From positions 1 through 63,796 of the forward strand of contig JANPNV010000038.1 in NCBI GenBank assembly GCA_031427625.1: 63,796 nucleotides of DNA, given 5' to 3'. The notes under the pieces are model-generated. The model ran no database searches. It was given only the letters and a program-made list of their open reading frames with translations, and was not told the origin of the DNA. This document shows positions 55,096 through 62,217 of this stretch, piece after piece. Both the position numbers and the translations under genes were made by a program. The first letter of the stretch is position 1, and every line of letters starts with the position of its first letter. Source of the stretch: JADKIH01 sp031427625 (GTDB taxonomy: Bacteria; Bacteroidota; Bacteroidia; AKYH767-A; 2013-40CM-41-45).

Positions 55096-55353
55096 CTGAT
55101 ATGAAAATTTGAGAAAGTGCTAATTTGAGGATAGTAGGATAGACAGTAACGGATTTATAAATTTAGCTTAGTTCGTTTGGATTGCCTTTTATTTCATTGT
55201 GATTTTTGAGAATAATTTAAATATTAACATCAATCTGTAGTAACACTGGAAAAGGGCGCAATATGATTTCGAAGCACACAATTTTTCATTAATATATCAA
55301 CCGATAATTAATATTCCCAATGTGATTATAAAATTTACAAATAAAAAGAATCA

Positions 55354-56580
55354 CTAATTCAAAACTAATTTTTGCTTATACAATTTATCATTCGTTTGAA
55401 TACAGACAATATAGAGTCCGGCACTTAAGGAATGAATATCAATTTCATTATTGATGCTTCCTTTTTCATATGCAAGCACAGACCGTCCATTCACATCAAT
55501 TATTTTCATCTCCGCAATAGACTTTAAATTATTATCCATTTCTATTCTTAAAAATCCAAATGAGGGATTCTGATCAATCCGAAATCCTACTGCAGATATT
55601 TTTTCAATACCAACAGAAGTAAGCACAAAAGGAGCCGAAGTAACTGAACAACCACTGCCAGCAGTAACAGCAACAGTATAACTGCCGTTTTGCGCCGGTA
55701 CAATACTGCTTCCCGTTTCACCCGACAAAAGATTACCGTTCAGGTACCATTGGTTGCCAATTACCGAACTGCTATATAGATTCGGACTTAACCATGTAAT
55801 TATCGGTACTTGAGGAACGTCATTAAATGGAACATCCGTAGTCCATGTTCCACTTATTACCGTGCCTGTATTATTGCCAGTCCCAAGATCGCCAGCAGAA
55901 GTTCCACTGCTTTCATTTAAGCGGTAATACCCGACAAGATCTGCCGCAGTAGTGTTATCAATATGATGATTCATATTTGCATTGATTTCACCCAATGTTA
56001 AAACACGATGCCAAATTCTGACTTCATCGATCTTCCCTGACCAGAAACGGGATTCAGGTTGATTTACATCTGCAAGTCGCCCAATTTTTAAACTGTAATT
56101 TGGCGAAGGAACAATTGAAGCTTGAAAGCCAAGTGAATTAGTTTGAGCAAGAGCACCGTTGATATAAATTTTTAAATCATATCCATCGAATGTTCCGACG
56201 ACATGATACCAGGTGTTTAGTTGAAGCACATTAGGGTTACTTATAACATCTTTCCAACTGATATTTGTCCCTAAGGAGTCACATGATATATTGAATGACA
56301 ATTGGCCGGAGCCACCTGCACGCAATGCATATCCTGCTTCGCCAGAAGACCATCCATGATTACAAACAATGGAGCCTTTTGCATATGTTGTACCCCATGC
56401 ACTTGCATTTATCCATGCTTCAATCGAAATCGAATCGGTAATATCGAGATTATTGTTTGTGGAAAGATCGACGTAAGTTGAAACACCGTCGAAAACTAAA
56501 CTGCTTGCATTCGGAAGACAATTCTGCGCCCGGGCTACGCATGCACAAATAATAAATAATAGAGTAAATATTTTTTTCAT
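55354..56580 (-). CDS. T9SS-exported LamG-domain protein
   Basis: A 408-aa secreted protein. The signal peptide is MKKIFTLLFIICACVARAQ. A LamG/concanavalin-like domain covers residues about 25-230 (SLVFDGVSTYVDLS, SISIEAWINASAW, WYHVVGTFDGYDLKIYINGA, GKIDEVRIWHRVLT). An Ig-like segment (QWYLNGNLLSGETGS) follows, and then a T9SS type A sorting domain (IDQNPSFGFLRIEM to YKQKLVLN). The frame is open further upstream, but the ATG at 56580 begins the signal peptide. It probably binds a surface or extracellular carbohydrate. The 258 bases after dihydroorotase/DUF4296 (55096-55353) hold no gene. Confidence 0.86.
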   Translation of the reverse strand: MKKIFTLLFIICACVARAQNCLPNASSLVFDGVSTYVDLSTNNNLDITDSISIEAWINASAWGTTYAKGSIVCNHGWSSGEAGYALRAGGSGQLSFNISCDSLGTNISWKDVISNPNVLQLNTWYHVVGTFDGYDLKIYINGALAQTNSLGFQASIVPSPNYSLKIGRLADVNQPESRFWSGKIDEVRIWHRVLTLGEINANMNHHIDNTTAADLVGYYRLNESSGTSAGDLGTGNNTGTVISGTWTTDVPFNDVPQVPIITWLSPNLYSSSVIGNQWYLNGNLLSGETGSSIVPAQNGSYTVAVTAGSGCSVTSAPFVLTSVGIEKISAVGFRIDQNPSFGFLRIEMDNNLKSIAEMKIIDVNGRSVLAYEKGSINNEIDIHSLSAGLYIVCIQTNDKLYKQKLVLN

Positions 56581-56603
56581 CTGATATGTTTTAATTTTTA
56601 TAT

Positions 56604-56611
56604 CAAATATA
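56604..56611 (-). promoter_or_regulatory. Candidate -7 box for the LamG gene
   Basis: On the minus strand TATATTTG matches TAnnTTTG, 23 bases before the ATG at 56580. No good -33 element is found 19 bases upstream. The box lies next to the inverted repeat at 56621-56660. Confidence 0.45.
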
Positions 56612-56620
56612 AAATAAAAT

Positions 56621-56660
56621 TGCCACGAATGCACGAATGAAATTATTCGTATCCAGGGCA
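56621..56660. repeat. Palindromic intergenic element (ACGAAT/ATTCGT)
   Basis: A 40-base unit opening TGCCACGAAT and closing GGGCA, with the inner stem ACGAAT-GAAATT-ATTCGT. I recall related gccACGAATgcACGAAT...ATTCGT palindromes scattered in Bacteroidota genomes. Here one arm is degenerate. Confidence 0.5.
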
Positions 56661-56765
56661 TTAAAATTAATAGTACCTCTCCCTCTTAATTCAACAAATC
56701 AGCTATGTATACAATAACAAACTACCGCTATTCTCGAATTTTCAGTAATTACATAATCACATGTG

Positions 56766-56781
56766 CTGATTAGCTAATCAG
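56766..56781. repeat. Perfect 16-bp palindrome
   Basis: CTGATTAGCTAATCAG is fully self-complementary. It lies 16 bases after the stop of the 56798-57919 gene (minus strand), so it could be part of a transcription end signal, although no T run follows it on that strand. Confidence 0.5.
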
Positions 56782-56797
56782 ACAATCAAACCGGTAA

Positions 56798-57919
56798 TTA
56801 ATATTTAACAATTTGCTTGGTGATGACTCCATCTTCCCCTGACATACGAACAAAGTAAATGCCGCGAGGAATGTTTTCAGTATCAACAAAGGAAAACAGG
56901 TTATGTCCGGCTGTTGCGAATATTTTATTTCTCTGAATAAGTTGACCCGAATATTTTGATAATTCTATGTCAACCTCTCCGCTTCTCAAAACCGAATAAT
57001 TAATATTAAAATTACTCATAAATGGATTCGGAGAAATTGCCTGTATGTATAAGGCTTCTGAATTACCCTTCACTTTCAATACCTGAGTCGGAGAATATGT
57101 AAATTTTCCGTCATAATCAGTTTGTTTAAGACGATAGTACTGAATTCCGATTTCAGGAGAATATTGAGTTAAAGTATATTTTTTAATATAATCAATGTTT
57201 CCTGCACCACTAACTCTTTCAACGACATTAAAATTAATTCCATCGACTGAATTTTCTATAGTGAAATAATCATTGTTAATTTCTGTCGCTGTTGCCCAGG
57301 AAAATAAAACAGTGCTTTCCTTTTGTTCTGCCTTAAAATAGAGAAGGTTTATCGGTAGCAAAATACCTGAACAAATTCCGGAGCCAGATGCACTACCTGA
57401 TATATTGACGAGTCCTGACCCGCATATTGTTGAATTGCCGGTTAGCGTAACATTTCCGGTAACTTGTAAATATCCAGCCACAGTAATTGATGAGCCGCCG
57501 GATAATAACACATTACCATTAATAATAAGTGAATCAGTATTACCTACAAACATTACTGTACTACCACTTATTTCAACGCTTGTATTTATAATTATTTTTC
57601 CCTGACCGGTAATGTTCAATATTGCCCCGCCTGACAACTTAAAGGGTGAATATCCAGATATTGTAACTTTTTTCGATATGACGACTTCTTTATTAGTATT
57701 ATTTCCAGGAGTACAATTACAACTAGCACCTGTAGCAGATATATTTGACCATATCGATGCACTCCAGTCACCATCACTAATAGTATAGAATTTTGTGGCG
57801 GCAAATACAGAATGAACATTTACAATTAAAAAGAAAAAGACAAATACCACATATACAATGAAGGACATTCCAGATGATGGAATACCTTTCTTCATTGTAT
57901 GTTGATTTTGTTTTCTCAT
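56798..57919 (-). CDS. T9SS cargo protein with beta-helix-like repeats
   Basis: A 373-aa exported protein. The N-terminus is basic, then SFIVYVVFVFFFLIVNVHS gives a signal peptide. The next 130 residues are short beta repeats rich in Gly, Ser, Thr and Val (VNISGSASGSGICSG), as in right-handed beta-helices. The family-typical segment FSWATATEINNDYFTIENS follows, then the sorting domain ISPNPFMSNFNINYS ending ITKQIVKY. The start is supported by an AAGGAG sequence nine bases upstream. Function unknown; a surface structural role is likely. Confidence 0.83.
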   Translation of the reverse strand: MRKQNQHTMKKGIPSSGMSFIVYVVFVFFFLIVNVHSVFAATKFYTISDGDWSASIWSNISATGASCNCTPGNNTNKEVVISKKVTISGYSPFKLSGGAILNITGQGKIIINTSVEISGSTVMFVGNTDSLIINGNVLLSGGSSITVAGYLQVTGNVTLTGNSTICGSGLVNISGSASGSGICSGILLPINLLYFKAEQKESTVLFSWATATEINNDYFTIENSVDGINFNVVERVSGAGNIDYIKKYTLTQYSPEIGIQYYRLKQTDYDGKFTYSPTQVLKVKGNSEALYIQAISPNPFMSNFNINYSVLRSGEVDIELSKYSGQLIQRNKIFATAGHNLFSFVDTENIPRGIYFVRMSGEDGVITKQIVKY

Positions 57920-57928
57920 TTAGATCAG

Positions 57929-57934
57929 CTCCTT
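57929..57934 (-). promoter_or_regulatory. Shine-Dalgarno sequence
   Basis: On the minus strand AAGGAG stands nine bases before the ATG at 57919. It is one of only two clear Shine-Dalgarno sequences noticed in the window, the other being at 50241. Confidence 0.6.
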
Positions 57935-58455
57935 AAAATTATCACAACAATTTTGTAACCGAAGAGCTAATATATTACAGAACGGAAGCGAATGCAAGGA
58001 TTTCATATTTATTGAATAAATTTCATCATTTTATTCTGTAAGAGTTTACTCACATTATCAACATTAAATTAATACATATAATCAGTTTAGAATGAAGAAT
58101 GATTATTGTCAATTAATATTCTGATTTAAATTTTGGGATTTCTCCACAATAAAAATGTAAGATTAAAGCCATTATTTGCAATAAATAATAATACAAAGCA
58201 GACACCTAAATCATAAAATCAATTCGATTCATGTGCTAAGGTTAATAAGAAACACCGCATCGAAGTACATTCATGCCATCATTCTTACCATCGACTTCAA
58301 GTAAATATTTAAATTTGGCTTGCAATTTAAAGACCCAATGTCGCTTAATTACCTTCATTAAGAAATGCAGTTTATTTAAGAAAAGTGGAAGGTCTTTGAT
58401 AATGTTCAGGATCGAACTGATTTCATTCATTGTCCACACAAAGCAAATACTTAAA
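57935..58455. other. AT-rich intergenic gap
   Basis: About 520 bases without a gene I can support. It lies between two minus-strand genes: downstream of the SDR gene and upstream of the T9SS cargo gene. A 65-codon frame at 58242-58439 has no family match and lacks a start context, so it is not called. Nothing else is visible. Confidence 0.5.
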
Positions 58456-59454
58456 TTAATTTTTCTCTTTAAGAAAAAAACGACAAGTCTCTGCTACTGA
58501 CTCCTCTACATTAATAAAATCAATCCCGATTTCTCGAATAATTTTTTCATTCGAATAAGACCAGTTCATGAAACCATTATTGACAGTTTCTTTCGTTATC
58601 AATGATTTAGATAGAAATATGAATGATCTTAATGCCTCTACCCGCCAGGCTAATCCACCTAAAAATTTTGTGACTTTAAATGATGATGCACGTCTGCTTA
58701 GGTTTTTTGCAATCAAATCAAATACATATCGATAAGAAACATTTTCTGCATTGATAATATATCGCTCACCGGTGATGCCTTTTTCCATAAGCCTGATTGC
58801 CGACTTTGACACATCACGAACATCAACGAATCCTGTACTTCCCGGAGCATAAAACCGAAGTCCCTTCCAAACGCGAGAAAACATCTGTGAGCTGCCGCTT
58901 TCCCAGTTTCCCGGACCAAGAATTATCGATGGACTGATTATGAAAGCGGATAAACCTTCTTCCATGCCACGCCATACTTCCTGCTCACCACCATATTTAC
59001 TTATCGCGTAATTCGAATTTTTCTTCGACGTCTTCCACCAGGAATTTTCATCAATATTTGCCTGCCCTGTTATTCGCCCCAAAGCTGCAACAGAACTGAC
59101 ATGACAAAACCGGCCTACATTTTTTTTCATGGCAATATTTACCATGTTGGCGGTTCCTTCTACATTCACTTTCATCATCTTACTTGTATCAGATGGATAG
59201 AAAGAGATAAATGCAGCTGAATGATAAACTGTATCGACACCATCCATGGCATCCTCAATCGAGTAAATGTCGTTCACATCTCCTTCAACCCAGATGATTT
59301 TATTCTTTAAATCCTGATGCTCAAAAAATAGCCGGTCGACTGAAAGCATGCTGCTTCCTTTTCTACGCATGGCCCTGACAGTGTTGCCGGAGGAAATAAG
59401 GTCAAAAAGCAATTGAGAACCGACGAGCCCTGTTGCGCCTGTAATGAGTATCAT
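58456..59454 (-). CDS. NAD-dependent epimerase/dehydratase-like SDR
   Basis: A 332-aa extended short-chain dehydrogenase. The nucleotide-binding motif is MILITGATGLVGSQLL at the very N-terminus. The active-site Ser lies in CHVSSVAALG, and the Tyr-Lys pair is in NYAISKYGGEQ. The C-terminal part binds the substrate. The sequence is of the HpnA/dihydroflavonol-reductase-like branch that acts on nucleotide sugars or other carbonyl groups. The start at 59454 is chosen because it begins the Rossmann motif. It is divergent from tyrS across a 99-base gap. Confidence 0.85.
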   Translation of the reverse strand: MILITGATGLVGSQLLFDLISSGNTVRAMRRKGSSMLSVDRLFFEHQDLKNKIIWVEGDVNDIYSIEDAMDGVDTVYHSAAFISFYPSDTSKMMKVNVEGTANMVNIAMKKNVGRFCHVSSVAALGRITGQANIDENSWWKTSKKNSNYAISKYGGEQEVWRGMEEGLSAFIISPSIILGPGNWESGSSQMFSRVWKGLRFYAPGSTGFVDVRDVSKSAIRLMEKGITGERYIINAENVSYRYVFDLIAKNLSRRASSFKVTKFLGGLAWRVEALRSFIFLSKSLITKETVNNGFMNWSYSNEKIIREIGIDFINVEESVAETCRFFLKEKN

Positions 59455-59506
59455 ATAAATCCAAAAGTAAGTAATCAAAATCACAGTCAGACTCCTGAGA
59501 AGCATT

Positions 59507-59537
59507 TTTGCATATGAATGATGTCTCTCTATCTTTG
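59507..59537 (+). promoter_or_regulatory. Bacteroidota sigma-A promoter of tyrS
   Basis: TTTG (59507-59510), a 19-base spacer and TATCTTTG (59530-59537) match the consensus exactly. The tyrS ATG at 59554 lies 16 bases past the -7 box. This also decides against the longer open frame that begins at 59518 inside the promoter. Confidence 0.85.
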
Positions 59538-59553
59538 CGCACAAATTGAATCC

Positions 59554-60834
59554 ATGAAAAATTTTGTAGAGGAACTGCGCTGGCGAAATATGCTTCACGA
59601 TATGATTCCCGGAACCGAGGAATTATTGAATAAGGAAATGGTTAGCGGATACATTGGTTTCGATCCGACGGCCGATTCATTAGGCGTAGGCAATCTCGTT
59701 CAAATAATGATGCTACTGCATTTTCAGCAGGCTGGACATAAGCCCATCGCACTTGTAGGTGGCGCGACAGGAATGGTTGGCGATCCATCTGGTAAATCAC
59801 AGGAACGCAATCTCCTGAGCGAAGATATTCTTCAGCATAATCTCGACAGCCAGAAAAAACAATTGGAGAAATTCCTAGACTTTAACTGTGGTGCACATTC
59901 GGCTATCATAGTAAATAATTACGACTGGTTTAAGAACCTGACATTCCTCGATTTCATTCGCGATGTAGGCAAGCACATTTCTATCAATTACATGCTAGCA
60001 AAAGATTCGGTTCAAAGCCGTCTTGCAACAGGTATGTCGTTTACTGAATTCTCTTATCAACTGGTACAGGGTTATGACTTTTATGTTCTCTGGAAAGATC
60101 AGGGAGTCAAACTACAAATGGGTGGTTCCGATCAATGGGGGAATATCGTGACAGGTACTGAACTTATCAGAAGAAAGTCAGGCGGAGAGGCATTTGCGCT
60201 AACGACACCATTAATAAAGAAAGCCGATGGAACGAAGTTCGGCAAAACGGAAGCCGGCAATGTTTGGCTTGACCCAAAACGAACTTCTCCTTATAAGTTC
60301 TATCAGTTCTGGCTCAATGCTTCCGACGAAGACTCTAAAAATTTCATTCGCATCTTTACGCTGAAGACAAAGGAAGAAGTTGAAACATTAGAAGCAGAAC
60401 ACATCAAAGCACCGCATCTTCGTCTTCTGCAGAAGGAGCTCGCAAAAGACATTACATCGCGGGTTCATTCGACAAAAGATTATGAAGCGGCAGTTGAGGC
60501 TTCGGGAATCTTATTCGGCTCGGGAACGGCAGAAAGTCTTTTGAAAATATCGGAGAACGATTTTCTCTCCGTCTTCGAAGGTGTCCCTCAGGTTGTAATT
60601 TCCAAAAACGAAATCGAAAAAGGCATCGACATCATCGAATTTCTTTCCGACAAAACAAAAATATTCCCGTCGCGTGGCGAAGCCCGAAAGATGCTGGAAG
60701 GTGGTGGAATTTCACTTAATAAAGAAAAAATACAGGAATTGGAATTGATCGTTAACATGAAAAATGTTATCAAAGACAAATACATCCTTGCTCAAAAGGG
60801 AAAGAAAAATTATTACCTCATCATCATAGACTGA
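59554..60834 (+). CDS. tyrS: Tyrosyl-tRNA synthetase with a divergent HIGH motif
   Basis: A 426-aa class I synthetase that charges tRNA-Tyr. Opening MKNFVEELRWRNMLHDMIPG, Tyr-binding GFDPTADSL, ALVGGATGMVGDPSGK, the QMGGSDQWGNI motif and the KMSKS-equivalent KFGKT are all normal. A C-terminal S4-like RNA-binding domain is present. The HIGH signature, which follows DPTADSL, reads G44-V45-G46-N47 instead of H-I-G-H. The frame is intact and the sequence clean. It begins after its own promoter and ends 10 bases before a small membrane-protein gene. Confidence 0.94.
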   Translation: MKNFVEELRWRNMLHDMIPGTEELLNKEMVSGYIGFDPTADSLGVGNLVQIMMLLHFQQAGHKPIALVGGATGMVGDPSGKSQERNLLSEDILQHNLDSQKKQLEKFLDFNCGAHSAIIVNNYDWFKNLTFLDFIRDVGKHISINYMLAKDSVQSRLATGMSFTEFSYQLVQGYDFYVLWKDQGVKLQMGGSDQWGNIVTGTELIRRKSGGEAFALTTPLIKKADGTKFGKTEAGNVWLDPKRTSPYKFYQFWLNASDEDSKNFIRIFTLKTKEEVETLEAEHIKAPHLRLLQKELAKDITSRVHSTKDYEAAVEASGILFGSGTAESLLKISENDFLSVFEGVPQVVISKNEIEKGIDIIEFLSDKTKIFPSRGEARKMLEGGGISLNKEKIQELELIVNMKNVIKDKYILAQKGKKNYYLIIID

Positions 60835-60844
60835 TTTAACTAAA

Positions 60845-61060
60845 ATGAAAAATAGAAGAAGAATTATTATCGTAATACTTTCCGTGTCGGTGGGCAGTCT
60901 TATTTCCTTTTGGTTTATTCAAAAGAAAGTAGGAACGCTTACGCGGGATAACTATATGCAGCTGATCTTTAATTTTATTTTTGCCATCGCCATTGTAGTT
61001 GGTCTTGCTATTCTTTTCAGCAAGACGAATAAGAATGATCAGGATAAGCTTTCTAAATAG
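60845..61060 (+). CDS. Small two-helix membrane protein (71 aa)
   Basis: Not recognised. It has a basic start (KNRRR), two hydrophobic helices (IIIVILSVSVGSLISFWFI and FNFIFAIAIVVGLAILF) and a charged tail. It begins ten bases after tyrS and is likely read with it. The next 165 bases (61061-61225) hold no gene but include the perfect palindrome GGAATAATTATTCC at 61107-61120. Confidence 0.65.
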   Translation: MKNRRRIIIVILSVSVGSLISFWFIQKKVGTLTRDNYMQLIFNFIFAIAIVVGLAILFSKTNKNDQDKLSK

Positions 61061-61225
61061 AACTTTTAATATACTTTTTTAATTACAAAGGCTTTCTTGT
61101 CTGGCAGGAATAATTATTCCGTTGAAAATATTTAAAAAATAATATTTAGCTTGATAGCGACCGAAAGATTTGGATTAAATTCTGTTGTGATCAATTTTAA
61201 AAAACGGAATAGTATTTATATAATA

Positions 61226-62215
61226 CTAATCCACCATTAAATTACATCCTCTCACATCGCTGAAGTCGAATCGGCCTAATACTTCAAACGAACCATCGTC
61301 ATACGATTTTCCAAGATCCTGTGTAGCGATAAATGCACATGAATCTATATTCGCCAGATCAAGAATATTTATTCCTCCCGTAACATTTTTCCCTGAAAGT
61401 AATAATGGATCATAAGTATCTCTGATTAATATTTTCATCCATGGCGGCGTCCTGAATATTCCACTGCCTGAAGAATAGGCCTGCGAGTTTAATTCTGTCA
61501 TCCCATATTCTGAATGAATTGTCTTCACGCCGAAACCCCTGCATAATTCTTCATGCACCTCTTCCCTGACCATCTCCCTTCTTCTGCCTTTCATGCCACC
61601 GGTATCCATGACTGTCAGCTCCGGAAAATCGAGACTATGGCCTTCAACGAAGTCAAGCAATGCAAATGTTACCCCAAATAAAAGCACTCGTTCTCCCTGC
61701 TGTTTTAATTTATTCAGCAGACGAAAAAGTTTTTCATGATCATTAAGATAAAATCCGCCATCAGTCTTTCCCGAATTACTAATTAGCTTCTCCATCATCC
61801 ATATAAGAGAAGAGCCTGCCCGTTCCAGATAAGAAGGCAACAATGCAAGGATGGTATAGTCAGAAGGATTTCCGTAAAACGATGAAAATGTACTCAAACA
61901 TATTTGTTCGTAAAAAGGGACATCCTTAATATAATGTTTGCTTACATCAATACCTGTCGTTCCACTGCTGGTAAAAATTCTTTCGTAATCCTGATTCCCT
62001 GTTAATACAACATGCGATTTAAATAATTCGACAGGAGAAAATGGAATTTCATTTATATGCGTTACATCTTCGGCAGACTTACCGAGTCCGGATAAAAATG
62101 CTTTGTACACTTTATTATTTATCGCCTGATAATTAAAAATCTCCAATGCGAGATTTTTAAAATCCTCATCGTTTTTTATCGACTGAAGTTTTTTCAGATA
62201 TTCTTTCCTGTCCAT
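61226..62215 (-). CDS. LuxE/PaaK-like acyl-activating enzyme
   Basis: A 329-aa protein of the LuxE acyl-protein synthetase/phenylacetate-CoA ligase superfamily. The adenylate-forming core is visible in IFTSSGTTGIDVSKHY, then LLPSYLERAGSSLIWMM, LLFGVTFALLDF and SEYGMTELNSQAYS. No luciferase or reductase genes are near. It starts two bases after nadB and is co-transcribed with it. I recall a similar pairing in other Bacteroidota. Substrate unknown. Confidence 0.82.
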   Translation of the reverse strand: MDRKEYLKKLQSIKNDEDFKNLALEIFNYQAINNKVYKAFLSGLGKSAEDVTHINEIPFSPVELFKSHVVLTGNQDYERIFTSSGTTGIDVSKHYIKDVPFYEQICLSTFSSFYGNPSDYTILALLPSYLERAGSSLIWMMEKLISNSGKTDGGFYLNDHEKLFRLLNKLKQQGERVLLFGVTFALLDFVEGHSLDFPELTVMDTGGMKGRRREMVREEVHEELCRGFGVKTIHSEYGMTELNSQAYSSGSGIFRTPPWMKILIRDTYDPLLLSGKNVTGGINILDLANIDSCAFIATQDLGKSYDDGSFEVLGRFDFSDVRGCNLMVD

Positions 62216-62217
62216 GT

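Noticed and set aside
58242..58439. A 65-codon frame in the gap between the T9SS gene and the SDR gene
   Set aside because: No recognised motif, no start signal, and a frame of similar length exists on the other strand; probably chance in AT-rich DNA.
59518..59553. Longer tyrS start at 59518
   Set aside because: The extension lies within the promoter (-7 box at 59530-59537) and adds residues not typical of TyrS; the ATG at 59554 begins the usual N-terminus.
61226..62215. Bioluminescence (lux) function
   Set aside because: No luxAB, luxC or luxD genes nearby; the family is broad and occurs in non-luminous bacteria.
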